Assembly: GCA_903858085.1 (NCBI GenBank) | Contig: CAIOHJ010000263.1 | Span: 1 to 64,000 of the forward strand | DNA length: 64,000 nt | Direction of reading: 5' to 3' | From: an uncultured Chloroflexota bacterium | GTDB lineage: Bacteria; Chloroflexota; Anaerolineae; Caldilineales; Caldilineaceae | Shown: one piece after another, positions 24,726 through 33,804 of the stretch | Layout: every line of letters begins with the position of its first letter | Numbering within the stretch: the first letter of the stretch is position 1 | The notes under the pieces: model-generated | What the model was told of the DNA's origin: nothing | Database searches by the model: none | The model's input: only the letters and a program-made list of their open reading frames with translations | Translations under genes and position numbers: made by a program

Positions 24726-26369
24726 TCAGGGGGTGTCGAAGACCTCGCTGACCATCTGTTGGGCTTCGATTTGGATCTGGCGCAGATGCTCTGCGCTCAG
24801 GAAACTTTCTGCGTAGATCTTGTAGACCTCTTCGGTTCCCGAGGGGCGTGCTGCAAACCAGCCGTTGGCCGCCACCACCTTCAACCCGCCGAGTGGGGCC
24901 TGGTTGTACGGGGCATGGGTCAAGCGGGCCAGGATGGCTTCGCCGCCCAGGCTTTGGGCCTGGATCTTTTCGGGGGAGAGGTGGGCCAGGAGGGCCTTTT
25001 GCTGTCGGTTGGCTGGCGCGTCGATGCGGGCATAAAAAGACTGGCCAAAGCGTTCCTCCAGCGCCCGATAGTGTTCGCCGGGGTCCTTGCCGGTGGTGGC
25101 GGTGATCTCGGCGGCCAGCAGGTTGAGCAGAATGCCATCCTTGTCGGTGGTCCAGACAGTTCCGCGACGGCGCAAGAAGGCGGCCCCGGCGCTCTCTTCG
25201 CCGCCAAAGCCAAATGCGCCGCTCAGCAGGCCGTCGACAAAAAATTTGAACCCGACCGGAACCTCGGCCAGCGTGCGGTTCAGGCTGGCGGCCACCCGGT
25301 CGATCATCGAACTGGAGACCAATGTCTTGCCGACCGCAGCGTCGCTGCGCCAGCCGGGCCGGTGTTGAAAGAGGTAGTGGACCGCCACCGCCAGATAGTG
25401 GTTGGGGTTGAGCAGCCCGGCACTGCGGGTGACGATCCCGTGTCGGTCAGCGTCGGGGTCGTTGCCAAAGGCAATGTCAAACTGCTCCTTGAGCTGGATC
25501 AGGCTGGCCATGGCAGCGGGCGACGAACAGTCCATGCGGATTTTGCCGTCATGGTCGACGCTCATAAACCCAAAGGTCGGGTCGACCACACGGTTGACCA
25601 CGGTGAGGTCAAGGCCGTAGGTCTGGGCGATCGGTTCCCAGTATGCGGTGCTCGCCCCTCCCATCGGATCGACCCCGATGCGCAGGCCGGCACCGGCGAT
25701 CGCCTCGAGATCGAGCACGTCTTTGAGGTCGGCGACGTAGTCGGCGACGAAGTCATATTCGTGGGTGCTGGGCGCTGTCTTGGCCCGCCCCCAGGGCAGA
25801 CGTCGAACCTCCTGCAATCCGCTGCGCAGCAGTTCGTTGGCGCGGCGTTCGATCTGCCGGGTCGCTGTGGTGTCGGCGGGCCCGCCGCTGGGGGGGTTGT
25901 ATTTGAAGCCGCCGTCCTCGGGGGGGTTGTGCGATGGGGTAATCACGATGCCATCTGCCAGATGGGCATGGCGGTTGCGGTTGTAGGTCAGGATCGCATG
26001 GGAGATGACCGGGGTCGGCGTGTAGCCCAGCCCGGTCTGGAGCACCAGTTCGACATCGTTGGCCGCCAGCACTTCGACCGCTGTCACCAGCGCGGGCTCA
26101 GAGAGGGCATGGGTGTCCATCCCCAAAAAGAGGGGCCCCTCCACCCCAGTCGCCCGCCGATGGTCGCAGATCGCCTGGCTGATGGCCAGGATGTGCTTTT
26201 CGTTGAAGGAGTTGCGCAGCGAGGTGCCGCGATGGCCTGAAGTGCCGAAGGCCACCTGGTGGGCTGGGTTGTCAGGGTCTGGCTCCTGCGTGTAGTACGC
26301 TGCAATCAGGCGTGGGATGTTTTGCAGCAATGTGCGGGGGGCCGGCTGTCCGGCCAGCGGATGGGTCAT
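24726..26369 (-). CDS. pgm: Alpha-D-glucose-specific phosphoglucomutase
   Basis: A 547-residue enzyme interconverting glucose 1-phosphate and glucose 6-phosphate. The phosphoserine loop is ITPSHNPPEDGG (S146), the magnesium loop is GNDPDADRHGI, the sugar-specificity loop is GGEESAGAAF, and the phosphate-binding loop is AARPSGTEEVYKIY. N-terminal VAFGTSGHRGTSL is characteristic of the long bacterial Pgm (E. coli type), and the length is normal. The ATG at 26369 has AAGGAG upstream. It lies in the operon after the methyltransferase gene. Confidence 0.95.
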   Translation of the reverse strand: MTHPLAGQPAPRTLLQNIPRLIAAYYTQEPDPDNPAHQVAFGTSGHRGTSLRNSFNEKHILAISQAICDHRRATGVEGPLFLGMDTHALSEPALVTAVEVLAANDVELVLQTGLGYTPTPVISHAILTYNRNRHAHLADGIVITPSHNPPEDGGFKYNPPSGGPADTTATRQIERRANELLRSGLQEVRRLPWGRAKTAPSTHEYDFVADYVADLKDVLDLEAIAGAGLRIGVDPMGGASTAYWEPIAQTYGLDLTVVNRVVDPTFGFMSVDHDGKIRMDCSSPAAMASLIQLKEQFDIAFGNDPDADRHGIVTRSAGLLNPNHYLAVAVHYLFQHRPGWRSDAAVGKTLVSSSMIDRVAASLNRTLAEVPVGFKFFVDGLLSGAFGFGGEESAGAAFLRRRGTVWTTDKDGILLNLLAAEITATTGKDPGEHYRALEERFGQSFYARIDAPANRQQKALLAHLSPEKIQAQSLGGEAILARLTHAPYNQAPLGGLKVVAANGWFAARPSGTEEVYKIYAESFLSAEHLRQIQIEAQQMVSEVFDTP

Positions 26370-26436
26370 ACGGGCTCCTTTCTTGTCACGTTTCTTTGGC
26401 ACCTGGCCAGCGCGCGCAGGTCTCCTGTTTGGGGGC

Positions 26437-27282
26437 TCAGCGGGCCACGCGACCGACCAGATAGCGGTGGTGGGCCCAAAGGGCTTTGAGCTGCCAGGGC
26501 AACGGTGCCTGGTCGAGCCAGGCGTAGCGCATCACCCGCTCGCGCAGGTCGGGCTCCTGGCCCAGGTAATAGGCCATCGTGCTCCAGTGCCAGCCCGAGC
26601 CGGTGAACTGTGCTTCGAGGGTCTGGCTGCGGATCCCCAGCCGTTTGAGCACCTCGTTGGCCGGCATGACGGTGTCGGGCCAGGGGGGGGTGTCGAGCAC
26701 GCCTTCGGCCAGAATCTGGACGCCAGCGGCTTCGAGCAGCCGCCGAATGCGGCCCAGATCGGTCCAACGTTCGTCGTGGGCGGTAAAAAATTCGCGATCG
26801 ATCAGCCACTTGCGCGTCCAGTAGCCGACCTGGATTGGGTTGGGCATGGCGACGAAGACCAGGTTGCGGCTGGTGCGCACCAGTTCGCGCAGCAGGCTGG
26901 CAGGGTCTGCCAGATACCAGAGCCCTGCCCACTCCCAGGTCAGGTCAAAGGATCGGTCTGCAAAGGGGAGCTCTCCCCAGCCGCCCGGGTCGATGCAGAC
27001 CAGATTGGCGGGCAGCTGCAGATCCTCCTGCCAGATCCGTTGGACGCCGGCGATCCGCTCCTGGGTATCGTCGACCAGTGTAACTGCGACCCCGGTGCGT
27101 GCCAGCACAACCGTGTTGATGCCGCTGACGCCTGCCATCCCATACAAGGGGGCTTCGAGCACGGAACGCACCCCATGTTGCTGGCAGAGCTGCAGCAGGA
27201 AATCGTTGAGCACAAAGCGCTCGTAGACGAGGCCGAGCCCTTCGTTGTAGTCGGTCAGATAGGTACGCCAGCTGTGGGTCAT
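26437..27282 (-). CDS. Class I SAM-dependent methyltransferase
   Basis: A 281-residue protein with a Rossmann-like methyltransferase core: SVLEAPLYGMAGVSG (a variant of motif I), AVTLVDDTQERI (acidic end of strand 2), LPFADRSFDLTWEW (post-motif/motif IV) and SLLRELVRTSRNLVFVAM. Motif I lacks the usual GxGxG, so SAM binding may differ. The substrate is unknown; the C-terminal region may be a lid. AAGGAGAGAG precedes the ATG; recN lies 30 bp upstream. Confidence 0.78.
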   Translation of the reverse strand: MTHSWRTYLTDYNEGLGLVYERFVLNDFLLQLCQQHGVRSVLEAPLYGMAGVSGINTVVLARTGVAVTLVDDTQERIAGVQRIWQEDLQLPANLVCIDPGGWGELPFADRSFDLTWEWAGLWYLADPASLLRELVRTSRNLVFVAMPNPIQVGYWTRKWLIDREFFTAHDERWTDLGRIRRLLEAAGVQILAEGVLDTPPWPDTVMPANEVLKRLGIRSQTLEAQFTGSGWHWSTMAYYLGQEPDLRERVMRYAWLDQAPLPWQLKALWAHHRYLVGRVAR

Positions 27283-27312
27283 GGCTCTCTCCTTGTGTGC
27301 GGAGTCTGGCGC

Positions 27313-29103
27313 TCAGCGGAGAACCAGCGCTCCTTGTTTGACCTGGGCAACCTCGCCGAGCATCTCTTCGACCGAGCGGCGGCCAGCTTCGCTCTGGGCA
27401 CCCAGCATTTGCATCAACTCTTCGACCCGCTGTTGGCTGTCCAGCGTACGCACGACGGTGTGGGTGCGTTCGGTACTTTCTTGCAGCACGACCTGCTTGC
27501 TGACGGTAAAGTGGTGGTCCCCGAAGGCGGCCAGCTGCGGCAGGTGGGTGATACAGAGGACCTGGTGGGGGGCTGGCGTGTGGCTGGCGGGCGGGCTGGT
27601 CAGCTGCCAGAGTTTCTGGCCGACCAGGGCGCCGACCCGCCCGCCGATGCCCTGGTCGATCTCGTCGAAGATCAGGGTCGGTGTCGCGTCGGCATGGGCG
27701 AGGGTGCTTTTGAGCGCCAGCATCAGCCGGGCGGTCTCGCCGCCCGAGGCCACCCGTGCCAGCGGTTTGAGCGGTTCGCCCGGATTGGCGCTGATCAAAA
27801 ATTCGACCTGGTCGACGCCCAGGCTGTCAAAAGCCACGCGACGCCCCTCTGGCAGATAGGCGCCTGTGGGGCTGGGCGTCTGTGCGACGGCAACGCCAAA
27901 GCGGGCTCGCGCCATCTTCAACTCGGCCAATGCCTGTTCGACCTGGCGGGCCAGCGCTTCTCCTGCGACACGCCGTTGGGCGCTGAGGTCGGCTGCCAGA
28001 CGGCCGACCTCGCGCAGCAGCTTCTCTTCCCTGCCTTCCAGCGCCGAGCTGAGGCTTTCCCGCCCCTGCAGCTCCTCGAGCTCGCGCTGCGCCTGGCCGC
28101 CAAAGGCGACGATCTGCTCGATCGAATCGCCGTATTTGCGTTTCAAATTGCCGATCAGGTCGAGGCGTTCCTCGACTTCGGCCAGCCGCTCCGGGTTGAA
28201 TTCGAGGGTTTCGGCGTAATCTTGCAACGAGCGGGCCAGCTCACTCAGCTGTTCGAGCAGGGCCTGTCCTTCGTCGGCCCGGGCAGCAAAATCAGGGTCG
28301 ATCCGGGCCAGCTTCTCCAGCCGTCCGACCGCCTCGCTGACCTGGTCGATCGCCCCGGGCAGTTCGCCGTCCCCCTGGCTGAGAATGGCGGCGGCTGCCT
28401 GGGCCAGGCTGGTCAAGGCAGCCGCGTTGCCCAGACGGCGACGCTCAGATTCAAGCTCGCTCTCTTCGCCAGGGCGCAGCTGGGCGGCCAGGATTTCGTC
28501 TGTTTGAAAGCTGAGCAGGTCGATGCGTTGGGCCAGCGTGTGCGCCTCCTGGCGCAGCTGCTGCAGCTCTGAGCGCACGCGGCGCAGCTCGGCAACCCGA
28601 GCCGTCACCTGGCTGCGCAGAGGCTGCAGCCCGGCATAGCGGTCGAGCAGCTGGACATGGGTGCGTGGCTGCAGCAGGCTCAGGTGCTCGCCTTGGCCGT
28701 GCACATCGACCAGCAGGCTGGTGAGTTCGCCGAGCAGCTGCACGCTGACGCTGCGCCCGTTGACCCGGCAGATCGTACGTCCGTTCAGCCGTACCTCCCG
28801 GCTCAACGCGACCCACTGCGCGTTTTCGGGGTCGTCCAGCCCTTCTTGTTCGAGGAGCGCGTTGATTTCACCGGCCCGCTCGGCATCGGCAGGCAGACAA
28901 AAGGTGGCTTCGATCCGTGCCAGCTCAGCCCCTGCCCGCACCCATTCTGCCGCAGCACGGTCGCCGAGCAGCAGCCCCACCGCATCGATGATGATCGATT
29001 TCCCAGCCCCGGTTTCGCCGGTCAAAATATTCAGACCCGCGCCAAATTCCAACCCCAGGTCGTCGATGATGGCAAAATTTTGAATGCGCAGTTCAGTCAG
29101 CAT
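27313..29103 (-). CDS. recN: DNA repair ATPase RecN
   Basis: A 596-residue SMC-like protein acting in double-strand-break repair. Walker A is at the N-terminus (NILTGETGAGKSIIIDA), a long coiled coil occupies the middle (about 160-370), and the signature (VASGGETARLMLALK) and Walker B (TLIFDEIDQGIGG) lie at the C-terminus, with the switch His in ITHLPQLAAFGD. Length and order match the family. The ATG at 29103 begins MLTELRIQNFAII, the conserved RecN start; an in-frame extension to 29268 is not protein-like. First gene of the recN-methyltransferase-pgm-CoA-transferase-GNAT operon. Confidence 0.96.
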   Translation of the reverse strand: MLTELRIQNFAIIDDLGLEFGAGLNILTGETGAGKSIIIDAVGLLLGDRAAAEWVRAGAELARIEATFCLPADAERAGEINALLEQEGLDDPENAQWVALSREVRLNGRTICRVNGRSVSVQLLGELTSLLVDVHGQGEHLSLLQPRTHVQLLDRYAGLQPLRSQVTARVAELRRVRSELQQLRQEAHTLAQRIDLLSFQTDEILAAQLRPGEESELESERRRLGNAAALTSLAQAAAAILSQGDGELPGAIDQVSEAVGRLEKLARIDPDFAARADEGQALLEQLSELARSLQDYAETLEFNPERLAEVEERLDLIGNLKRKYGDSIEQIVAFGGQAQRELEELQGRESLSSALEGREEKLLREVGRLAADLSAQRRVAGEALARQVEQALAELKMARARFGVAVAQTPSPTGAYLPEGRRVAFDSLGVDQVEFLISANPGEPLKPLARVASGGETARLMLALKSTLAHADATPTLIFDEIDQGIGGRVGALVGQKLWQLTSPPASHTPAPHQVLCITHLPQLAAFGDHHFTVSKQVVLQESTERTHTVVRTLDSQQRVEELMQMLGAQSEAGRRSVEEMLGEVAQVKQGALVLR

Positions 29104-29199
29104 GAGAACCCATTGTAGCACAGCAGCCGTAGATTGGCACGCGCGCCCCTGTCGTTGGGGGACCATTTCAGGTTGAAACGCGCCTCTGCCTTGGCCAGA

Positions 29200-29228
29200 T
29201 TGCCAATTCGGCAGAGCTCGGGTATGCT
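29200..29228 (+). promoter_or_regulatory. Predicted promoter for the phosphoesterase gene
   Basis: TTGCCA (29200-29205) and TATGCT (29223-29228), 17 bp apart, end 68 nt before the ATG at 29297. Confidence 0.55.
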
Positions 29229-29296
29229 GCATGGCCAACCTGCTGTACAGCCGCTTGTGTGGCTGCACAGCCGACCGTTCGACGGATCAGACGACG

Positions 29297-30124
29297 ATGA
29301 AACTCTATGCCATCAGCGACCTGCATTTGGGTCACCCTCAAAATCGTGCTGCCCTGCTGCAGCTGCCCGAATACCGGGAAGACTGGTTGATCCTGGCCGG
29401 CGATGTCGGTGAAACGGTCGCCCATCTGGAGTTTGCGTTGCAGATTCTGACCAGCCGTTTTGCCAAAATTCTGTGGACCCCCGGCAACCACGACCTGTGG
29501 ACGTTGCCCACCAGCGGCGCGTCGCGCGGGGAGGCCAGATATCGCCAGATGGTCGCTCTCTGCCGCCGTTACGGGGTCTTGACCCCTGAAGATCCCTACG
29601 TCCTCTGGCCCGGCGCCAATTTTGAGGCCCTGCTGGCGCCGGTCTTTGTCCTGTACGACTATTCCTTTCATCCCGACCACGTCGCCGCCCACGATGTCCT
29701 GGCCTGGGCGGAAGAGAGCGGTGTCGTCTGCGCCGACGAAGCAGTGCTGCACCCAGACCCGTATGTGTCGCGTTCGGCGTGGTGCGCTGCGCGCTGTCAG
29801 TACACCGAAGCACGACTCGATCAGGTGGCTGACGGCAGACCGCTGATCATTGTCAACCACTATCCGTTGCGTCGCGATCTGGCGGTGTTGCCGCGCATCC
29901 CGCGCTTTTCGATCTGGTGTGGAACCCGGCGCACCGAGCGCTGGCTGGAACAATATCCGATCGCACTGGCTGTCTATGGGCACCTCCATATCCGGCAAAG
30001 CCTCTGTCGAGATGGGGTTCGCTACGAAGAAGTTTCGCTCGGCTATCCAAACCAGTGGGACCCGGCCCGAGGAATGGCGGGCTACCTGCGTGAAATTGAC
30101 CTGGGAACAACCCGTCATGGCTGA
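29297..30124 (+). CDS. Calcineurin-like metallophosphoesterase
   Basis: A 275-residue two-metal phosphoesterase. The five metal motifs are in order: AISDLHLGH (D-x-H), LILAGDVGE (GD), TPGNHDLW (GNHD), IIVNHYPL (H) and VYGHLHI (GHxH). No signal peptide, so cytoplasmic. The substrate is unknown; relatives cleave phosphomonoesters or cyclic nucleotides. The ATG at 29297 starts directly at the first strand; no strong ribosome-binding site is seen. Its last 8 bp overlap the next gene, suggesting coupling to it. Confidence 0.88.
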   Translation: MKLYAISDLHLGHPQNRAALLQLPEYREDWLILAGDVGETVAHLEFALQILTSRFAKILWTPGNHDLWTLPTSGASRGEARYRQMVALCRRYGVLTPEDPYVLWPGANFEALLAPVFVLYDYSFHPDHVAAHDVLAWAEESGVVCADEAVLHPDPYVSRSAWCAARCQYTEARLDQVADGRPLIIVNHYPLRRDLAVLPRIPRFSIWCGTRRTERWLEQYPIALAVYGHLHIRQSLCRDGVRYEEVSLGYPNQWDPARGMAGYLREIDLGTTRHG

Positions 30125-30878
30125 AGAGACATTCTGGCAGATGGCTGCTGTCCCTCCAACGCTCACCGCTCCCCAGGTGCACCTCTGGCGCGCTCCGCTG
30201 CAGCTCCCCGACGACCGGTTGGAGCATTTTCGCCGTCTGCTGTCAGAGGACGAAGCAGTGCGGGCCCAGCGCTTCTACTTTGAGCGTGACCGACGGCGTT
30301 TCATCGTGGCACGGGGGACGCTGCGGACACTGCTCGGCGCCTACCTGCAGGCCGACCCAGCCCGCATCAAGCTGGCGAATGGGCCGCGCGGCAAACCTGC
30401 CGTCGTGTACCCCCAGGAGGGGCGTGCGCTCGAATTCAACCTGTCGCATGCGGCCGACCTTGCAGTCTACGCCTTTGCGCCTGGCCGCTGGGTCGGTGTC
30501 GACGTCGAAGCCCACCGGCCACTCGACGACTTGCGTCGGCTGGCAGCCACCGTCTTCTCTCCGCATGAACTGGCTGTGTTGGACTCACTCCCCCCAGCGC
30601 AGCAGCCCTCGGCGTTCTATGCCTGCTGGACCCGCAAAGAGGCTTTTATCAAGGCGATCGGGGAAGGACTCTATTTCCCGCTCGACCACTTCGACGTTAC
30701 GCTGGCTCCCGGTGAACCCGCCCGTCTGCTGCGGGTGCAGGGGGACCCCGCTGCGCTGCACCGCTGGCAGATGGCTGCGTTTGACCCTGGAGCGGGCTTC
30801 TCCGGCGCCGTGGTCTTCGAAGGCGCAGAGACGAGCCTCTCCTTCTGGCATTTCGTGAGCCACGAGACCGCACGCTGA
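30117..30878 (+). CDS. 4'-phosphopantetheinyl transferase, Sfp type
   Basis: A 253-residue Sfp/Gsp-type enzyme that loads the phosphopantetheine arm of CoA onto carrier proteins of fatty-acid, polyketide or peptide synthesis. The family signatures are present: GRWVGVDVEAHRP (the first Asp and Glu metal ligands) and FYACWTRKEAFIKAIGEGL (W-x-x-K-E-A-x-x-K). NLSHAADLAVYAFA is the upstream conserved motif. The ATG overlaps the phosphoesterase stop by 8 bp. No synthase gene is in the window. Confidence 0.9.
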   Translation: MAEETFWQMAAVPPTLTAPQVHLWRAPLQLPDDRLEHFRRLLSEDEAVRAQRFYFERDRRRFIVARGTLRTLLGAYLQADPARIKLANGPRGKPAVVYPQEGRALEFNLSHAADLAVYAFAPGRWVGVDVEAHRPLDDLRRLAATVFSPHELAVLDSLPPAQQPSAFYACWTRKEAFIKAIGEGLYFPLDHFDVTLAPGEPARLLRVQGDPAALHRWQMAAFDPGAGFSGAVVFEGAETSLSFWHFVSHETAR

Positions 30879-30997
30879 AAGTCCTTATCCATCAGCCGTT
30901 TCCTGGCCGCCTGTCCAGGAGTGTGGGCCAGAGGGAAGAGCGCTCTGCTGCCTGAGCTGCGGCTTCAGCCAGATCCTGCCATGCGTCGGCAGAGGCT

Positions 30998-31034
30998 CAA
31001 GAAACCGAGTTTCTGGGAGAAACTCGGTTTCTTG
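30998..31034. repeat. Perfect 17-bp inverted repeat in a gene-free stretch
   Basis: CAAGAAACCGAGTTTCT (30998-31014) and its exact reverse complement (31018-31034) flank a 3-nt spacer. Sequences of this AGAAACCGAGTTTCT kind are recurrent intergenic palindromes in several bacterial groups. It lies in the 290-bp gap 30879-31168 between two genes that converge; a second common intergenic motif (GGCCGAGCTTGTCGAAGCCCC, quoted in part: GAGCTTGTCGAAG) follows at 31056-31075. No gene is seen in the gap. Confidence 0.8.
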
Positions 31035-31168
31035 GGTGGCCCTGCCATTTGCATGGCCGAGCTTGTCGAAGCCCCTGCACCCGTGTCCTGTCAAGCGCCA
31101 AGGGATAGCATTTTCTCCCCACCAGGGCGCATGACTGCAAAACTGTTTGCTGAGTTCACCCCGCGGCC

Positions 31169-33550
31169 CTAGCGCACAGTCACCGGCAGGTAGAGGCTCC
31201 ACGTGACTGGAGTCGACGGAGCCGACGGCAGCGCCTGCTGCCCTGCGGGCGCGCTGCTCAGCTCTACCGACGGCGCAGCAGGCGTGATTTTGGCAGACGG
31301 AAGAGAGGTGTCTGCCAGACGGGTTGCCGCCACCAGATCCAACGACAGGGTGTAGGTGCTGTCCAGATAGCCGTGCACTTCGATCTGATAGGTGCCGCCA
31401 TCGCCCGACACGTTGACCAGATCAGGGGCCAGGTCGAAGTTGTTGCTGCTGCCCACCAGGGTGCCGCCGCTCTCCCAGACATAGAGATCGGTATCCCCGG
31501 TCAACGTCTCCAGCGTGGCCTGTAAGGTCTGGCCGGCTGGCAGCTGGAGCCGATAGAGATGTACCTGACGCTCCAGGATCGGGGATTCAGCCTGCAGATA
31601 GTTGACCAGCGTCCGCACAGCCGGTGTGGAGAGATTGCCAGCCGCATCGGCGACCCAGGCCTGCAGATAGCGGGCCCCACCGACCGGGCTAAGTGTCATT
31701 GTGAAGCTTTCTTGGAAGGCGATCCAGCCAGTCGACTGGCGTGCGACCCAAGACCTGGCCGCGTTGTTGTAGATGCGCTCGACCACATACATCGACATGA
31801 CGTCTTGATTGTCGGTTGCCACCAGCTGGACATTCACGGTCGGTGCTGTGGTCGTCTGGGCACCGTCGTTGATGGCCAGCGACTCTGCTGTGGGGGGCGA
31901 GGTATCTGCTGAAGCCGCAGGCAACACCTCCAGAGTGCGGACAGCAACGTTGTTGGAATCCGTACTTTCTGGAATCGCATTGTCGGGATCGACAAGCGCG
32001 TAGATCGTGTAGGTGCCTGCCGCGGGAACTGGCCAGTCGATGGCCACAGAAACCACCGGATCCGCCTCTGGATCCAGGGGGCCTGTGGAACTTTGCCCCA
32101 ACAATTCCCCTGTCGGAGAACCGAGGCGGAACTCGATGTCAGCCCCGTCGAGCAGCGCAGTATCGACAGCAACCTGCACATTCAAACCGAGGGTCGGAAT
32201 CATATCCTGGCGAATCGGCAGCGGGTCGACCCAGAGATCCTCGTCGCTGACCGACAGATCGGTCAGATCAGGGTCAAGCACGGTATAGCCCTGAGCCAGC
32301 AGGGTGGATGGCTGGCCAGGATTTTGGACGACGACATCGTAGCGGCCTGGGGCGATCCCAGCCGGCACCACCGCCGACGCCTGGGTTCCAGACGGGTCCA
32401 CCAAACGCACATTTTTGGCGGCCACCCCACCGATCGTCACCACAAGCCCCGGTTGGAACCCTGCTCCGTCGAGCAGCACATCGTTGGGCACTGTGCCCAG
32501 CCCTTCGTTCGGTTCGATTTCGTGCAAAACCAACCCCTCCGGGGTGGGCGTTTCAGTGGGCTCTTCGGTGGGCTCTTCGGTAGGCTCCTCGGTGGGCTCC
32601 TCGGTGGGCTCTTCGGTGGGCTCTTCGGTGGGTACGGGCGTTTCTGTGGGCACATTCCCTGATACATGGCCGTCGATCCACGCCGTGAAGCGTGACACGC
32701 GGGTGTAGACACCGTAAAAGTTGGGGCGGGCACAGCCCTCGCCGAAGCTGACAACGCCAGCCAGCCGCCAGCTGCTCCCGTCCGGCACCGCCAGCGGGCC
32801 CCCGCTGTCTCCCTGGCAAGAGTCTTTGCCGCCATTGGTCAGCCCGGCACACAGCATGTTTTCGGTGATCGAACCGGCGTAAGACTGGTTGCAGGTAGCA
32901 TTGCTCACGAGGGGAATCGTCACCTTTTGCAGAATCGTCGCTGTGTTGCCGCCTTCTGTCGTCGTCCCCCACCCTGAAACCAACGCGTTGACCCCGGGCG
33001 CCACCAGGCTGTCCTGTTGCGGGCTGGAAACAAGCGGCAGCACCCCCACGCTGGGGCCCAGGGTTACCGGCGTCGCCAGCTGCAACAAGGCAATGTCATG
33101 GTCGCTGGTCTCCGAGTTGTAGTCCGGGTGCACGAGGATCGTGCTGACCCCACGCTGCTGTTCTGTCCCATCGTTCTGCGAAAGATTGTATTCGCCCGCC
33201 ACCACCTCGACCGCTGCCGGTGCCAGCTGATTGCCAGAATCGTCGAACATACAGTGGGCCGCCGTGACCACCCACTGGGAGTCGATCAGGGTTCCGCCGC
33301 AGAGGTATGGGCCCGGAAAGACAGCGACCTGCCAGGGCAGCTCGCCGACGGCAGCATTCTGGCCGCCGACGATCAACCCCTGGCGCGGGCGTTGGCTGAC
33401 CTGTCCGGTCTGGACAATACCCGGCGTCTTGGGGGCCGGGGTCTGGGCCTGCAGCGCCAGCTGGCTGACGGCCAGGATTGCGCAGAGGACCCCGATCCCA
33501 AGAATGCTCCTTGTCCAGGTCCAATTTTTCCATTGTGGTTGTTGACGCAT
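31169..33550 (-). CDS. Secreted trypsin-like serine protease (S1A) with TIG, CARDB and PPC-like domains
   Basis: A 793-residue exported protease. After a signal helix (residues 15-36) comes a chymotrypsin-fold domain starting at a classic activation site (GLIVGG, 58-63). The triad is H99 (VVTAAHC), D152 (DHDIALL) and S249 (CQGDSGGP), and D243 six residues before the Ser predicts cleavage after Arg/Lys. A PTEE repeat linker (307-330) leads to an IPT/TIG-like domain, a CARDB-like domain (DLSVSDEDLW...NNVAVRTLEV), an Ig-like domain and a PPC-like domain (TLTGDTDLYVWESG). It ends in WSLYLPVTVR, a tail shared with the next two proteins. A propeptide of about 20 residues implies activation by cleavage. 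AAAGG precedes the ATG. Confidence 0.9.
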   Translation of the reverse strand: MRQQPQWKNWTWTRSILGIGVLCAILAVSQLALQAQTPAPKTPGIVQTGQVSQRPRQGLIVGGQNAAVGELPWQVAVFPGPYLCGGTLIDSQWVVTAAHCMFDDSGNQLAPAAVEVVAGEYNLSQNDGTEQQRGVSTILVHPDYNSETSDHDIALLQLATPVTLGPSVGVLPLVSSPQQDSLVAPGVNALVSGWGTTTEGGNTATILQKVTIPLVSNATCNQSYAGSITENMLCAGLTNGGKDSCQGDSGGPLAVPDGSSWRLAGVVSFGEGCARPNFYGVYTRVSRFTAWIDGHVSGNVPTETPVPTEEPTEEPTEEPTEEPTEEPTEEPTETPTPEGLVLHEIEPNEGLGTVPNDVLLDGAGFQPGLVVTIGGVAAKNVRLVDPSGTQASAVVPAGIAPGRYDVVVQNPGQPSTLLAQGYTVLDPDLTDLSVSDEDLWVDPLPIRQDMIPTLGLNVQVAVDTALLDGADIEFRLGSPTGELLGQSSTGPLDPEADPVVSVAIDWPVPAAGTYTIYALVDPDNAIPESTDSNNVAVRTLEVLPAASADTSPPTAESLAINDGAQTTTAPTVNVQLVATDNQDVMSMYVVERIYNNAARSWVARQSTGWIAFQESFTMTLSPVGGARYLQAWVADAAGNLSTPAVRTLVNYLQAESPILERQVHLYRLQLPAGQTLQATLETLTGDTDLYVWESGGTLVGSSNNFDLAPDLVNVSGDGGTYQIEVHGYLDSTYTLSLDLVAATRLADTSLPSAKITPAAPSVELSSAPAGQQALPSAPSTPVTWSLYLPVTVR
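32561..32632 (-). repeat. 12-bp tandem repeat encoding PTEE (six copies)
   Basis: Six 12-bp units (Pro-Thr-Glu-Glu) form the linker between protease and accessory domains of the S1 protein. Units are near-identical at DNA level (TCTTCG/TCCTCG variants), so copy number can change by whole units without breaking the frame. Confidence 0.85.
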
Positions 33551-33691
33551 ACGCTACCTTTCTGAGTCTGTGATGAGTCCGGCATGAAACCATTCAAAAA
33601 AGCTGGCTGCCCTGGCCGGCAAATCTGAGCTGCAGGGGTGGATCGGATTTGTCTGCTGCGTGCAGTGTACCATGTCTGTTTTGAAACCCAT

Positions 33692-33720
33692 TTGTCTTTT
33701 CGTACGCTTGCTCTTATAAT
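33692..33720 (+). promoter_or_regulatory. Predicted sigma-70-type promoter for the C13 peptidase gene
   Basis: TTGTCT (33692-33697) and a perfect TATAAT (33715-33720) are 17 bp apart, 85 nt before the ATG at 33805. Confidence 0.7.
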
Positions 33721-33804
33721 GCATACTCTCTGTCCTTCGACAGTGAAGGGGGAATGCTCGGGGAAATCAGGGCCTGGGCTTGGTGTAGAGGGGGAGGGCA
33801 GGCA

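Noticed and set aside
23448..28572. Two long plus-strand frames opposite the recN-pgm operon
   Set aside because: The minus strand encodes RecN, Pgm and a CoA-transferase with complete family motifs; the plus frames have none.
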